10,565 bases of DNA from an uncultured Oscillospiraceae bacterium (GCA_944386965.1 CALXDE010000252.1:1-10565); one strand, 5' to 3'. Shown: positions 1-5,903, numbered from the stretch's first letter. The notes: generated from the letters alone by a model not told the origin. Translations and numbers: made by a program.

Positions 1-2
1 AG

Positions 3-40
3 GGCGTCCTGATCCCCGGAACGGGGAAGATAGGAACGCC
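3..40. other. Nested inverted repeat at the window start
   Basis: GGCGTCCT (3-10) can pair with AGGAACGCC (32-40) with a one-base bulge. It encloses a smaller CCCCG-GAA-CGGGG hairpin (14-26). No T-tract follows on either strand, so I do not call it a terminator. It may be part of the 3' end or untranslated region of a gene outside the window. Confidence 0.3.
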
Positions 41-85
41 GGAAAGCGCTTGTGCAGCGTTACAATACAGACCGTCAGACAGCAG

Positions 86-143
86 GAAATGCCTCCCCTC
101 TGCGCCGGCGGACGTGCCGCCGGGAACAGGTGGGAGGCATTTC
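86..143. terminator. Two-tier hairpin downstream of the dehydratase operon
   Basis: An outer 12-bp perfect stem (GAAATGCCTCCC at 86-97 with its complement at 132-143) encloses an inner 7-bp stem (CCGGCGG 105-111, CCGCCGG 117-123, loop ACGTG). It lies about 120 bp beyond the stop codon of the minus-strand dehydratase at 264. The outer arm ends in ATTTC on both strands, so the U run is short and partly inside the stem. A terminator for the minus-strand operon, possibly bidirectional, is the simplest reading. The rest of 1-263 shows no convincing gene. Confidence 0.5.
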
Positions 144-263
144 TGACCACAGCTTCAGCCACAGCGTGACAGGGAACATATGGAATGGAGCGGAAACAGC
201 GCAAAAGAAAAAGGTATCCGCTGCACGGAGAACCTGCCGGGTGGATGGCAAACGCGCGGGATG

Positions 264-1439
264 TTATTGGTCGCAGATAGACCCGTCAACGTTCAGGCGG
301 GTCATCACTTTGTGGGGGCGGAAGGGGAATTTTTCTTCCACATCCGGCACCAGATCGATGCCGATGCCAGGCTCTTCCGGGACAGGCAGATAGCCGTCCC
401 GCAGCTCCGGGATGTGGTCTACCATATCGCACTGGCGCAGCTTGACTCCTGAGCCGGTGAGGTGATCGGCAGTCGAAGCGGCGAAGGGGTCGGGATATTC
501 CGTGATGGCTATGTTGTCGGTTGCCGCCACAAATTGCAGAACTGCGTTGGTCATGACGGGACTACAGGGATTGTGCGGGACCAGGCTTTTGTGGTGCGCT
601 TCGGCCACTGCCGCAATCTTCTTCGCTCCGGTAAAGCCGCCGCACACACCCAGAGAGGCCCGTACATAACTGCATGCGTTTTGATTCAGCAGCTGCTCGA
701 ATTCATGCACCGTATGGATTCGCTCTCCGGTGGCGATGGGGATACGGCACTGGCGGGCAACATGGCCCATCTCCTCAAAATTATCCGGGCGGATGGGGTC
801 TTCCAGGAACATGATGTTATACGGTTCCAGCCGGGCGGACAGCTGCACCGCCAGCCCCGGCTCCAACCGCCGGTGCAGTTCAAGGCACAGGTCGATCTCC
901 TGCCCGACGGCCTCCCGGATTTCAGCGATGCGGCGCTCGGCTTTATAGAGCATGGCCGCGTTGCCGTCGGCATAGGGCTGGGTGCGCGGTTCATCCAGAT
1001 AGGGGTTTAGATGTCCCAGAGCAGTGTAGCCCTCAGATACGCCCTTTATGGCGTTGGCCGCCAGTTCCTCTTCGGTGCGGCCGGCCGTATGGTTGTATAC
1101 GCGCACTTTGTCGCGGCATTTGCCGCCCAGAAGCCGGTAGACCGGCACATGGAAATACTTGCCCGCGATATCGTACAGCGCGATGTCGATGGCGGAGATG
1201 GCACCCATCACTGCCGCGCCGCGAAAATGGGAAAAACGGTATAAGTACTGCCAGTGGTGCTCGATGTCTAACGGATCTTGCCCGATAAGATATTCCCCCA
1301 TGGTCAGGATGGCCTGGGCTGAGGCTTCGAGGAAGCCCCAGGCCCCGCTCTCGCCCAGGCCCACGATCCCTTCGTCGGTATAGATCTTGCAGTAGACGGC
1401 GCGATTGGCGCGAAGGACTTTCACATCAGTGATCTTCAT
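264..1439 (-). CDS. Mandelate racemase/muconate lactonizing enzyme family protein, mannonate dehydratase-like sugar-acid dehydratase
   Basis: This is a 391-residue member of the enolase superfamily: an N-terminal capping domain (about 1-115) followed by a TIM barrel. Such enzymes take a proton from the carbon next to a carboxylate bound to Mg2+; here dehydration of a sugar acid is expected in the cytoplasm. Likely metal ligands are E187 (in LELH), E213 (FLEDP) and E239 (ATGER); likely acid/base residues are H189 and H289, with R260 and E314 also in place. From memory, the spacing 187-213-239-260 matches the mannonate dehydratase subgroup (210-236-262-283). The first ligand is Glu where that subgroup has Asp, and the catalytic-loop sequence differs, so the substrate is open. 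The ATG start follows an AAGGCGG site. The gene begins 15 bp after the upstream dehydratase gene ends, so they share a transcript. Confidence 0.9.
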   Translation of the reverse strand: MKITDVKVLRANRAVYCKIYTDEGIVGLGESGAWGFLEASAQAILTMGEYLIGQDPLDIEHHWQYLYRFSHFRGAAVMGAISAIDIALYDIAGKYFHVPVYRLLGGKCRDKVRVYNHTAGRTEEELAANAIKGVSEGYTALGHLNPYLDEPRTQPYADGNAAMLYKAERRIAEIREAVGQEIDLCLELHRRLEPGLAVQLSARLEPYNIMFLEDPIRPDNFEEMGHVARQCRIPIATGERIHTVHEFEQLLNQNACSYVRASLGVCGGFTGAKKIAAVAEAHHKSLVPHNPCSPVMTNAVLQFVAATDNIAITEYPDPFAASTADHLTGSGVKLRQCDMVDHIPELRDGYLPVPEEPGIGIDLVPDVEEKFPFRPHKVMTRLNVDGSICDQ

Positions 1440-1454
1440 GAACGTGACACCGCC

Positions 1455-2531
1455 TTACTTGATGCGATAGTCGGCCAGTACGGCGCGGTTGATGTCCAGA
1501 CCCACCCCAGGGGCCTGGCTGGGGCTGACGGTGCCGTCAGGATTGAACTGCACCGGATGCAGGAACGCCTCATAGACCTTGGCATCGTACTGGGGCGGAT
1601 AAAACTCGGCGAAGTTCACGTTGGGGACCGCGCAGTCCAGGTGGATATGGATCTGCTGCTGGCCGTGGGGACTCATCACGATGCCATTGGCATCGGCGTA
1701 GCTGGCCACCTTCATAAATTCGGTGACCCCTCCCAGGCTGGCGGCGTCCGGATTCAGGATACTGATGGCCTGAGTATTGATCAGATCGCGGAAGCCGAAG
1801 CGGGTCACTTCGTTTTCGCCGGCTGCCAGCGGGATGGGACTTTTTGCCGCCACTTTGCGGTAGCCGTCGTAGTCATCGGCATCCACCGGCTCTTCAAGCC
1901 AGTAGGGGTGATATTCCTCCACCATCTTGGCGAATTCAATGGCTTCAAAGAATTTATACGCACAGTTTGCATCCAGCATCAGGACCGTATCTTCGCCGAT
2001 GACCTCACGGACGGCGCGCACCCGCTCCTGGTCCTCCCGCATGGAAAGACCGCCCACCTTCATCTTGACGGCGTGGATGCCCCAGCTCAGATATTCTTCC
2101 ATCTCCTGCTGCAGTTCGCGGATGCCCTTGTCCTTTGCGTAGTAACCGCCGGCCACATAGCAGGGGACGCTTTCACGGAAGCCGCCCAGCAGGCGGTACA
2201 GGGGCATGCCGGCGGCCTTGGCCTTGATATCCCACAAGGCCATATCAATGGCCGAAACCGTTTTAGCGCTGGTTCCCCGCCGTCCGATGAATTTGGGCAC
2301 ATAGGTTTTCTGCCACAGGCGCTCGTTGTTCAAAGGATCTTCTCCCAGGATGGCCCCGCCCATGCTCTCAGCAAATTCGATGGCCCAACTGCACCCGTAA
2401 CCGGTGATACCCTCGTCCGTCTCGATGACCAGCAGGTTCAAGTCGTTGTGGGTATAGACGTGCTTGCCATTGGCAATGGGCTTTGCCTTCGGCCAGCGGT
2501 ATTGTTCGGTGCAGACTTTTGTGATCTTCAT
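1455..2531 (-). CDS. Mandelate racemase-type enolase-superfamily enzyme, probable sugar-acid dehydratase
   Basis: This 358-residue protein has the full mandelate-racemase-subgroup active site: the KxK motif K156-M-K158, metal ligands D187 (MLDAN), E213 (WLEEP) and E239 (AAGEN), the Asp-His dyad D262 (NPDAA) and H289 (SPHG), and E309 on the last barrel strand. Known members dehydrate or racemise acid sugars such as galactonate, altronate, fuconate or rhamnonate; the exact substrate cannot be read here. The reading frame is open far upstream into the regulator region, but the start is fixed at 2531 by GGGAGG at 2540-2545 (8-nt spacing) and a promoter just above it. Both operon proteins begin MKIT and share the overall fold, but their active-site motifs differ, so they are not recent duplicates. 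Confidence 0.93.
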   Translation of the reverse strand: MKITKVCTEQYRWPKAKPIANGKHVYTHNDLNLLVIETDEGITGYGCSWAIEFAESMGGAILGEDPLNNERLWQKTYVPKFIGRRGTSAKTVSAIDMALWDIKAKAAGMPLYRLLGGFRESVPCYVAGGYYAKDKGIRELQQEMEEYLSWGIHAVKMKVGGLSMREDQERVRAVREVIGEDTVLMLDANCAYKFFEAIEFAKMVEEYHPYWLEEPVDADDYDGYRKVAAKSPIPLAAGENEVTRFGFRDLINTQAISILNPDAASLGGVTEFMKVASYADANGIVMSPHGQQQIHIHLDCAVPNVNFAEFYPPQYDAKVYEAFLHPVQFNPDGTVSPSQAPGVGLDINRAVLADYRIK

Positions 2532-2539
2532 AGCTTGTG

Positions 2540-2545
2540 CCTCCC
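2540..2545 (-). promoter_or_regulatory. Ribosome binding site fixing the start of the MR-type dehydratase
   Basis: GGGAGG on the minus strand lies 8 nt before the ATG at 2531. It rules out the much longer open frame that runs on through the regulator gene to 3497. Confidence 0.8.
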
Positions 2546-2556
2546 TATTTGTTTTT

Positions 2557-2585
2557 ATGATAGACAGCGATATGTGGAATTGCAA
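2557..2585 (-). promoter_or_regulatory. Sigma-70-like promoter of the dehydratase operon
   Basis: On the minus strand: -35 TTGCAA (2580-2585), a 17-bp spacer and -10 TATCAT (2557-2562). Transcription should start near 2550, just upstream of the ribosome binding site. The -35 box is a 6-bp palindrome and lies 4 bp from the -35 box of the divergent regulator promoter. Confidence 0.65.
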
Positions 2586-2589
2586 GGGC

Positions 2590-2618
2590 TTTACAGGACG
2601 GGCGCCGCCTTTTATAAT
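2590..2618 (+). promoter_or_regulatory. Sigma-70-like promoter of the LysR-type regulator gene
   Basis: TTTACA (2590-2595), a 17-bp spacer and a perfect TATAAT (2613-2618). The expected start point near 2625 leaves a very short leader before the GGAGG at 2630-2634. The imperfect dyad TGCAAG-GG-CTTTACA (2581-2595) covers both divergent -35 boxes and is the likeliest regulator contact; that is inference. Confidence 0.7.
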
Positions 2619-2629
2619 GGATGAAGAAT

Positions 2630-2634
2630 GGAGG
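2630..2634 (+). promoter_or_regulatory. Ribosome binding site fixing the regulator start
   Basis: GGAGG ends 8 nt before the ATG at 2643. An in-frame ATG at 2628 would overlap this site and lie only a few bases from the predicted transcription start, so 2643 is preferred. Confidence 0.75.
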
Positions 2635-2642
2635 CCGACGCC

Positions 2643-3593
2643 ATGCTGCACGAAAAACTGGACTATGTCCTCGCCGTCGCGGAGGAACGCAACCTCACCA
2701 AAGCCGCCCAACGACTGTACATATCCCAGCCCACCCTCTCGATGTACCTCAACCGGCTGGAACAGGAGCTGGGGACCAAGCTCTTTGACCGCACCAAGAC
2801 GCCGGTCGTCATCACCCCGGCAGGACAGTACTATGTACAGAAAATGAAGCAGGTAGCCCTGGCTGAGCAGGTGATCCGGGAGGAACTGCGCACCATGTCG
2901 CATCCGATGCGGACTTTCGTGGTCGGGATCGGGCAGGTACGGGGGAATTATTGGCTGCCCATGGTCCTGCCGGCATTCTGCCGCAAATACCCGGATGTGC
3001 ATATCCAGCTCATGCAAGCCACCGAGGATATCATCTACAGCGGATTGCAGCAACAGAAGGTCGATCTGGTGGTCGGAGCCTACCCGACCGCCGCAGAGAA
3101 CCTGGTGATCGAAGAGCTGATGTTCGAGAAGGTGTTTCTGGCTGCCTCCCGCACCTTTGAGATCATTCCGCCTGCACTGCGCGGACAATACAGCTTCCAG
3201 CATCTCTATCAGGCGCCGCCTGAGCGGCTGCGGGATATCCCCTTCATCGCCGCCAGCCCCGGCAATGGGATTTACCCGATCTATGAAGAGATCGTGCGCA
3301 GCAATCATCTCAGGCCGCGGCGGATCATCAGCACCAACAACATGGTTACGGGTGCAAAATTGACGGCGGCGGGGCTGGGGATACAGATCCTGGCGGGGGT
3401 GATTTTCCACCAGGTGCCGGACGTGGACTGGTCGCAGATGGATTACTTTATCGTGCGGGGGATGCCGGAACAGCGCCGCTGTCTGGCGATCTACCACCCG
3501 GAAAATGCAAAGCTGTCGCTGGTAAAGGATTTCCTTGCCATTGTGCGGGAGAGGGTTCTGCCGGAGTGCCAGGTTTTCAACAAGTTAGAATGA
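2643..3593 (+). CDS. LysR-type transcriptional regulator
   Basis: This 316-residue cytoplasmic DNA-binding protein has the usual length of the LysR family. The N-terminal winged helix-turn-helix shows the family signature from about residue 7 to 60: LDYVLAVAEERNLTKAAQRL, then ISQPTLSMYLNRLE, then LGTKLFDRTKTPVVITPAG. Residues from about 90 on form the two-lobed periplasmic-binding-protein-like effector domain (TFVVGIG, then DLVVGAYP near 141-148). It is transcribed divergently from the two dehydratase genes, the classic LysR arrangement, so it most likely controls that operon and itself in response to the sugar acid or an intermediate. The effector cannot be named. The start at 2643 is chosen over 2628 because of the ribosome binding site and promoter position. 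It ends just before a strong terminator. Confidence 0.93.
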   Translation: MLHEKLDYVLAVAEERNLTKAAQRLYISQPTLSMYLNRLEQELGTKLFDRTKTPVVITPAGQYYVQKMKQVALAEQVIREELRTMSHPMRTFVVGIGQVRGNYWLPMVLPAFCRKYPDVHIQLMQATEDIIYSGLQQQKVDLVVGAYPTAAENLVIEELMFEKVFLAASRTFEIIPPALRGQYSFQHLYQAPPERLRDIPFIAASPGNGIYPIYEEIVRSNHLRPRRIISTNNMVTGAKLTAAGLGIQILAGVIFHQVPDVDWSQMDYFIVRGMPEQRRCLAIYHPENAKLSLVKDFLAIVRERVLPECQVFNKLE

Positions 3594-3602
3594 TCCTTTG
3601 AA

Positions 3603-3650
3603 AAACGCCCTTTGTTTACGCTGGATGTAAGACAAAGGGCGTTTCTTGTT
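3603..3650. terminator. Bidirectional rho-independent terminator
   Basis: A 13-bp perfect stem (AAACGCCCTTTGT at 3603-3615 with its complement at 3632-3644) is followed by TCTTGTTT on the plus strand and flanked by AAAAA on the other side, which gives a U run on the minus strand. It sits between the convergent regulator gene (end 3593) and the small membrane-protein gene (end 3664), so it can end both transcripts. Confidence 0.9.
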
Positions 3651-3663
3651 TGGAACGGCGCTT

Positions 3664-4044
3664 TTATCGCGCGGGGAAAACCGTCATGATCCAGCCGGCG
3701 GTGACGGCGCAGGCGGCGACTGCGTACAGCCAGCCGCCCCCGACCAGATCGAGCTGGCTGCAGCTGCCGTTGTCCATGATGGAGGGGACGGTTCCGGCGA
3801 TTTCAGCTGCCGGAGAAAGCGCGGCTTCTCCGTCTTTCCCGGCGTTCCTATCCAGGGCGCTCTCCTTGACCGGGCAGAACCGGGGCAGGATCAAGGCGCT
3901 GTAAAAAGCGGCGACAATCAGCTGGGGCAGACAGCCCACCAAAAAAGCCAGCGCCGTAGTGCCCAGGCTCCAGATATTGGTGACGTACCCTATGCATGTC
4001 AGGGCAAATAGGATCAGACAGATAACCAGTTGCGAATCTATCAT
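3664..4044 (-). CDS. Small hypothetical membrane protein, possible remnant of an SLC13-type carrier
   Basis: The product has 126 residues and three hydrophobic stretches: about 5-22, about 28-54 (which may be two helices or one bent one), and about 104-122 near the C-terminus. Between them lies a polar stretch (about 58-100) rich in Glu, Asp, Ala and Gly. The first 38 residues (MIDSQLVICLILFALTCIGY and on) resemble the N-terminus of SLC13/DASS di- and tricarboxylate carriers in Firmicutes as I recall them, but such carriers exceed 400 residues. It could be a collapsed carrier gene or an unrelated small protein. The ATG at 4044 has AGGAGG 4 nt upstream, a rather short spacing. The frame is open to 4176, but the upstream part looks non-coding. 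No function can be assigned. Confidence 0.5.
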   Translation of the reverse strand: MIDSQLVICLILFALTCIGYVTNIWSLGTTALAFLVGCLPQLIVAAFYSALILPRFCPVKESALDRNAGKDGEAALSPAAEIAGTVPSIMDNGSCSQLDLVGGGWLYAVAACAVTAGWIMTVFPAR

Positions 4045-4111
4045 GTTGCCTCCTGTAGAGCGGAACAGGCCGCCCTCAGCTGTAAGCGACCCATGTTTTT
4101 CGGCAGATCCT

Positions 4112-4126
4112 ACAACCATTGGTTGT
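4112..4126. promoter_or_regulatory. Operator-like inverted repeat upstream of the small membrane protein
   Basis: ACAACCA-T-TGGTTGT is a perfect 7-bp dyad around one central base. It lies about 70 bp upstream of the ATG at 4044. A regulator-binding site is possible; no binding family is recognised and chance is not excluded. Confidence 0.3.
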
Positions 4127-4186
4127 CTTTCTGGTAAAAAGTTAATCATACAAGCCCCGTTTTGTCCAATATTCATAATTTATTGA

Positions 4187-4453
4187 AGCATAAAGGAAGT
4201 TGATGATTTTGAACATTGGTTTGACCGAGCGTTTGAAACACCGGCAAAACCAGTGTTTGATAAATTATTTTCTTTTCCAACATCTGATGATCCTGTGATT
4301 TGTATGAACTAAGGAATGCTTGAATTGAATGCTCGTGTAGTGAACAGAGATTTGTATGAGAAGGAAAAACAAAGGATGGCACATTGAACCATGCAGGCAG
4401 AGCAACGTTTAGAAAAAATCCCACCAAAATCAGAAGATGAAATATCGATTTAA
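4187..4453 (+). pseudogene. Possible degraded reading frame of unknown origin
   Basis: One plus-strand frame runs from 4187 to a TAA at 4451-4453 and is broken by two internal stops (TAA 4310-4312, TGA 4385-4387). The conceptual product has protein-like, charged stretches (EVDDFEHWFDRAFETPAKP; DLYEKEKQRMAH). I do not recognise a family, and there is no start codon with a ribosome binding site. The block is clearly richer in A and T than the flanking genes, as expected of a foreign gene fragment. A non-coding AT-rich spacer is the alternative. Confidence 0.25.
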
Positions 4454-4469
4454 CCGTCTCTTCCCGCTT

Positions 4470-4560
4470 GTCGCCAGCGACATGACGCTCGCGACGAGCT
4501 TTTTCCTTTCATTGCAAAGTCCATCGCGCGCATGGAAGCTGCTCCTCGCTTCCAACCGCG
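4470..4560. repeat. Cluster of three small inverted repeats
   Basis: Three consecutive hairpin-forming units: GTCGC-CA-GCGAC (4470-4481), GCTCG-CGA-CGAGC followed by TTTTT (4487-4504), and TGGAAGC with GCTTCCA (4533-4554, 8-nt loop), the last extendable by CGCG pairs to 4527-4560. The cluster sits directly beside the AT-rich block. It could be a dispersed palindromic repeat, a small structured RNA or the scar of a mobile element. Confidence 0.35.
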
Positions 4561-4620
4561 ACTCGCTGCGCGGCGGAATTTTTCCTCCTGAAAGGCTTCA
4601 TTTTTTATCAACATATGTCA

Positions 4621-4651
4621 ACGCCCACAGGAGTGCTCCTCCTGTGGGCGT
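4621..4651 (-). terminator. Hairpin downstream of the nitroreductase-like gene
   Basis: ACGCCCACAGGAG (4621-4633) pairs perfectly with 4639-4651 around the loop TGCTC: 13 bp with a 5-nt loop. It begins 29 bp beyond the stop codon of the minus-strand gene ending at 4681, the right place for a terminator. No proper U run follows on either strand, so it may act as an mRNA 3'-end stabiliser or a weak terminator. Confidence 0.55.
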
Positions 4652-4680
4652 CGCTTTGCTGTATGATGGAACCTGCCGCG

Positions 4681-5562
4681 TCACTCTGCCGTGACGTAAG
4701 TCACCTGCTCATCCAGAGGATTCCGTTCGGTGGCCCCGGTCACTCCGTCGGCCTCCTCCGCAGAACTGTCCGCATAGCCAACCAGCAGGACCGCGGCGGC
4801 AGAATAGTCCTCCGGAATGCCAAGCAGCTGACGGTACTCCTCCTGTTTCTCGCCATTCAGGGCGATGGTGGGAGAAGTGAGGATCTTGGTGCCGTAGCCC
4901 AGCAGCTGGGCTGTCACCGACATGGTCTGACAGGCCAGGCCCGCGTCCAGCTCCGACCCCTCCCCACAGGAAACCACGATGGCCAGCGGGGCCCCGGTGA
5001 TGTCTGCCTTGGCCGTCCCGTCACTGCCGCCGGCAGCGGCGGAAGGCGCGCTCTCCCCGTCTCCCGCCGCTGGGGGCTCCGCGCCCTCCGGGAACTCCAT
5101 ATCCATATCCGCATCCCAGCCCTCGGGAAGCTGTACGTCTTCCGGCAGTTCCATACTCTCATCCCAGCCCTCGGGAGGCGCGGAGGGAATATCGGTCCCG
5201 CCCTCCCCCTCTGTCGGGGGCTGCATACCGGCGGGGAAACCGCCGCCCATATCATCGGCGATCTGCTGAAGCGTGGCCTGATCCGTGATGGCGGTAAAAT
5301 GCCACGGCTGGCCGTTCATGGCGCTGGGGGCGTTGACGCCGGCGGTAAGGATGGTGGTCACATCCTCCTCCTTGACCGCCTCATCGGTAAAATACTGGGT
5401 GGTTGGGATGTCGGTCACCAGGGAGAGCGCCTGGGTATCGGGGGTCCCGGCGCCTTCCCCCGCCTCCTGATCCGATGTCTGCCCAGCCGTCTGGCCGCAG
5501 CCGGACAGCAGGACCGTCAGGGCAAGCGCGGCGGTCCCTATGTGTTTGAATGCGTGTCTCAT
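4681..5562 (-). CDS. Extracytoplasmic nitroreductase-family lipoprotein with a putative covalent flavinylation motif
   Basis: This 293-residue protein starts with a lipoprotein signal peptide (hydrophobic 10-19, lipobox L19-S-G-C22), so it should be anchored outside the membrane. Residues about 50-105 and 188-263 match the FMN-dependent nitroreductase fold: APSAMNGQPWHF (78-89), GAPLAIVVS (190-198), GLACQTMSVTAQLLGYGT (208-225) and LLGIPEDYSAAAVLLVGYAD (246-265). The two parts are separated by an acidic Pro/Gly/Ala-rich stretch with PEGWD repeats (about 106-187). The Arg-rich FMN-phosphate signature expected near residue 55 is replaced by TTQYF. The C-terminus carries DGVTGAT (272-278), the consensus of ApbE-type flavin transferase targets, with T278 as the acceptor. 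Inferred role: a membrane-side flavin oxidoreductase of unknown substrate. GGAGG lies 6 nt before the ATG. Confidence 0.8.
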   Translation of the reverse strand: MRHAFKHIGTAALALTVLLSGCGQTAGQTSDQEAGEGAGTPDTQALSLVTDIPTTQYFTDEAVKEEDVTTILTAGVNAPSAMNGQPWHFTAITDQATLQQIADDMGGGFPAGMQPPTEGEGGTDIPSAPPEGWDESMELPEDVQLPEGWDADMDMEFPEGAEPPAAGDGESAPSAAAGGSDGTAKADITGAPLAIVVSCGEGSELDAGLACQTMSVTAQLLGYGTKILTSPTIALNGEKQEEYRQLLGIPEDYSAAAVLLVGYADSSAEEADGVTGATERNPLDEQVTYVTAE

Positions 5563-5903
5563 ACAGTTCCTCCATGTCAGATTTGGCAGTTTCCTGCAGG
5601 ACAGGACTCTGGCCGCCGGCCGGGATCAAATCTGCCGGAGCGGGACTCTCCCGGCTCGGAGCTGGCTGATGAGGCTATGATAGCACGCGAACCTTAATCG
5701 GCGCTGAAAGGGCGGCCTTTATGCAAAAAGCATTCTGTTCCCGGCATCCCCCGAATCAACGCGTACAACGCCGCAGGCGGTCCCGTGATCCCGGGATGCC
5801 TGGGCAAGATAAAAATAGCGCGAAAGGGCGGGAAACGTTACATGGCGCAAATCTCTTCGCTTTCCACGGCAATCGGTTCCTTTCCCCCAGGCCCGCCCCG
5901 CGC
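5563..5903. other. 341-bp intergenic region between the MFS gene and the nitroreductase-like gene
   Basis: It holds the GGAGG site of the nitroreductase-like gene (5569-5573), a bulged hairpin (GAGCGGGA 5638-5645 with TCCCGGCTC 5649-5657), an extended -10-like box (5677-5684) and a 10-bp perfect palindrome ATCCCGGGAT (5788-5797). GGGCGGG (5826-5832) and CCCGCCC (5892-5898) could pair below the MFS gene, but the 59-nt loop makes a normal terminator doubtful. No gene is seen. Confidence 0.5.
5677..5685 (-). promoter_or_regulatory. Possible extended -10 promoter of the nitroreductase-like gene
   Basis: On the minus strand, TGCTATCAT gives TATCAT (5677-5682) preceded by a TGn extension. No good -35 box is present at 16-18 bp. 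A start here would give a leader of about 110 nt containing the 5638-5657 hairpin. Confidence 0.3.

Larger units (their letters stand above)
4045..4680. other. 636-bp intergenic region between two minus-strand genes
   Basis: In order, it holds the AGGAGG site of the small membrane protein (4049-4054), an operator-like dyad (4112-4126), a visibly AT-rich block with a degraded reading frame (4187-4453), a GC-rich cluster of small hairpins (4470-4560), and a strong hairpin (4621-4651) just beyond the nitroreductase-like gene. The minus-strand TATGAT box near 4148 lacks a good -35 partner. No intact gene is convincing. Confidence 0.6.

Noticed and set aside
1557..2624. Plus-strand 355-residue open frame opposite the MR-type dehydratase
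   Set aside because: Antisense to a gene with a complete catalytic set, and no ribosome binding site or family similarity was seen.
2628..2642. Earlier ATG start for the LysR gene
   Set aside because: It overlaps the GGAGG that serves the ATG at 2643 and lies almost at the predicted transcription start.
2532..3497. N-terminal extension of the MR-type dehydratase to about 680 residues
   Set aside because: The extension runs antisense to the LysR gene and crosses both promoters; the ribosome binding site and family N-terminus place the start at 2531.
4173..4427. Minus-strand 84-residue open frame in the AT-rich block
   Set aside because: It would start with TTG, has no ribosome binding site and no protein-family look.
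4437..4694. Plus-strand 85-residue open frame over the hairpin cluster
   Set aside because: It runs through the hairpins and the 4621-4651 stem into the 3' end of the nitroreductase-like gene, with no ribosome binding site.
5826..5898. GGGCGGG/CCCGCCC pairing as terminator of the UMF1 gene
   Set aside because: The 59-nt loop is too long for a normal intrinsic terminator, although a U-rich stretch does follow.
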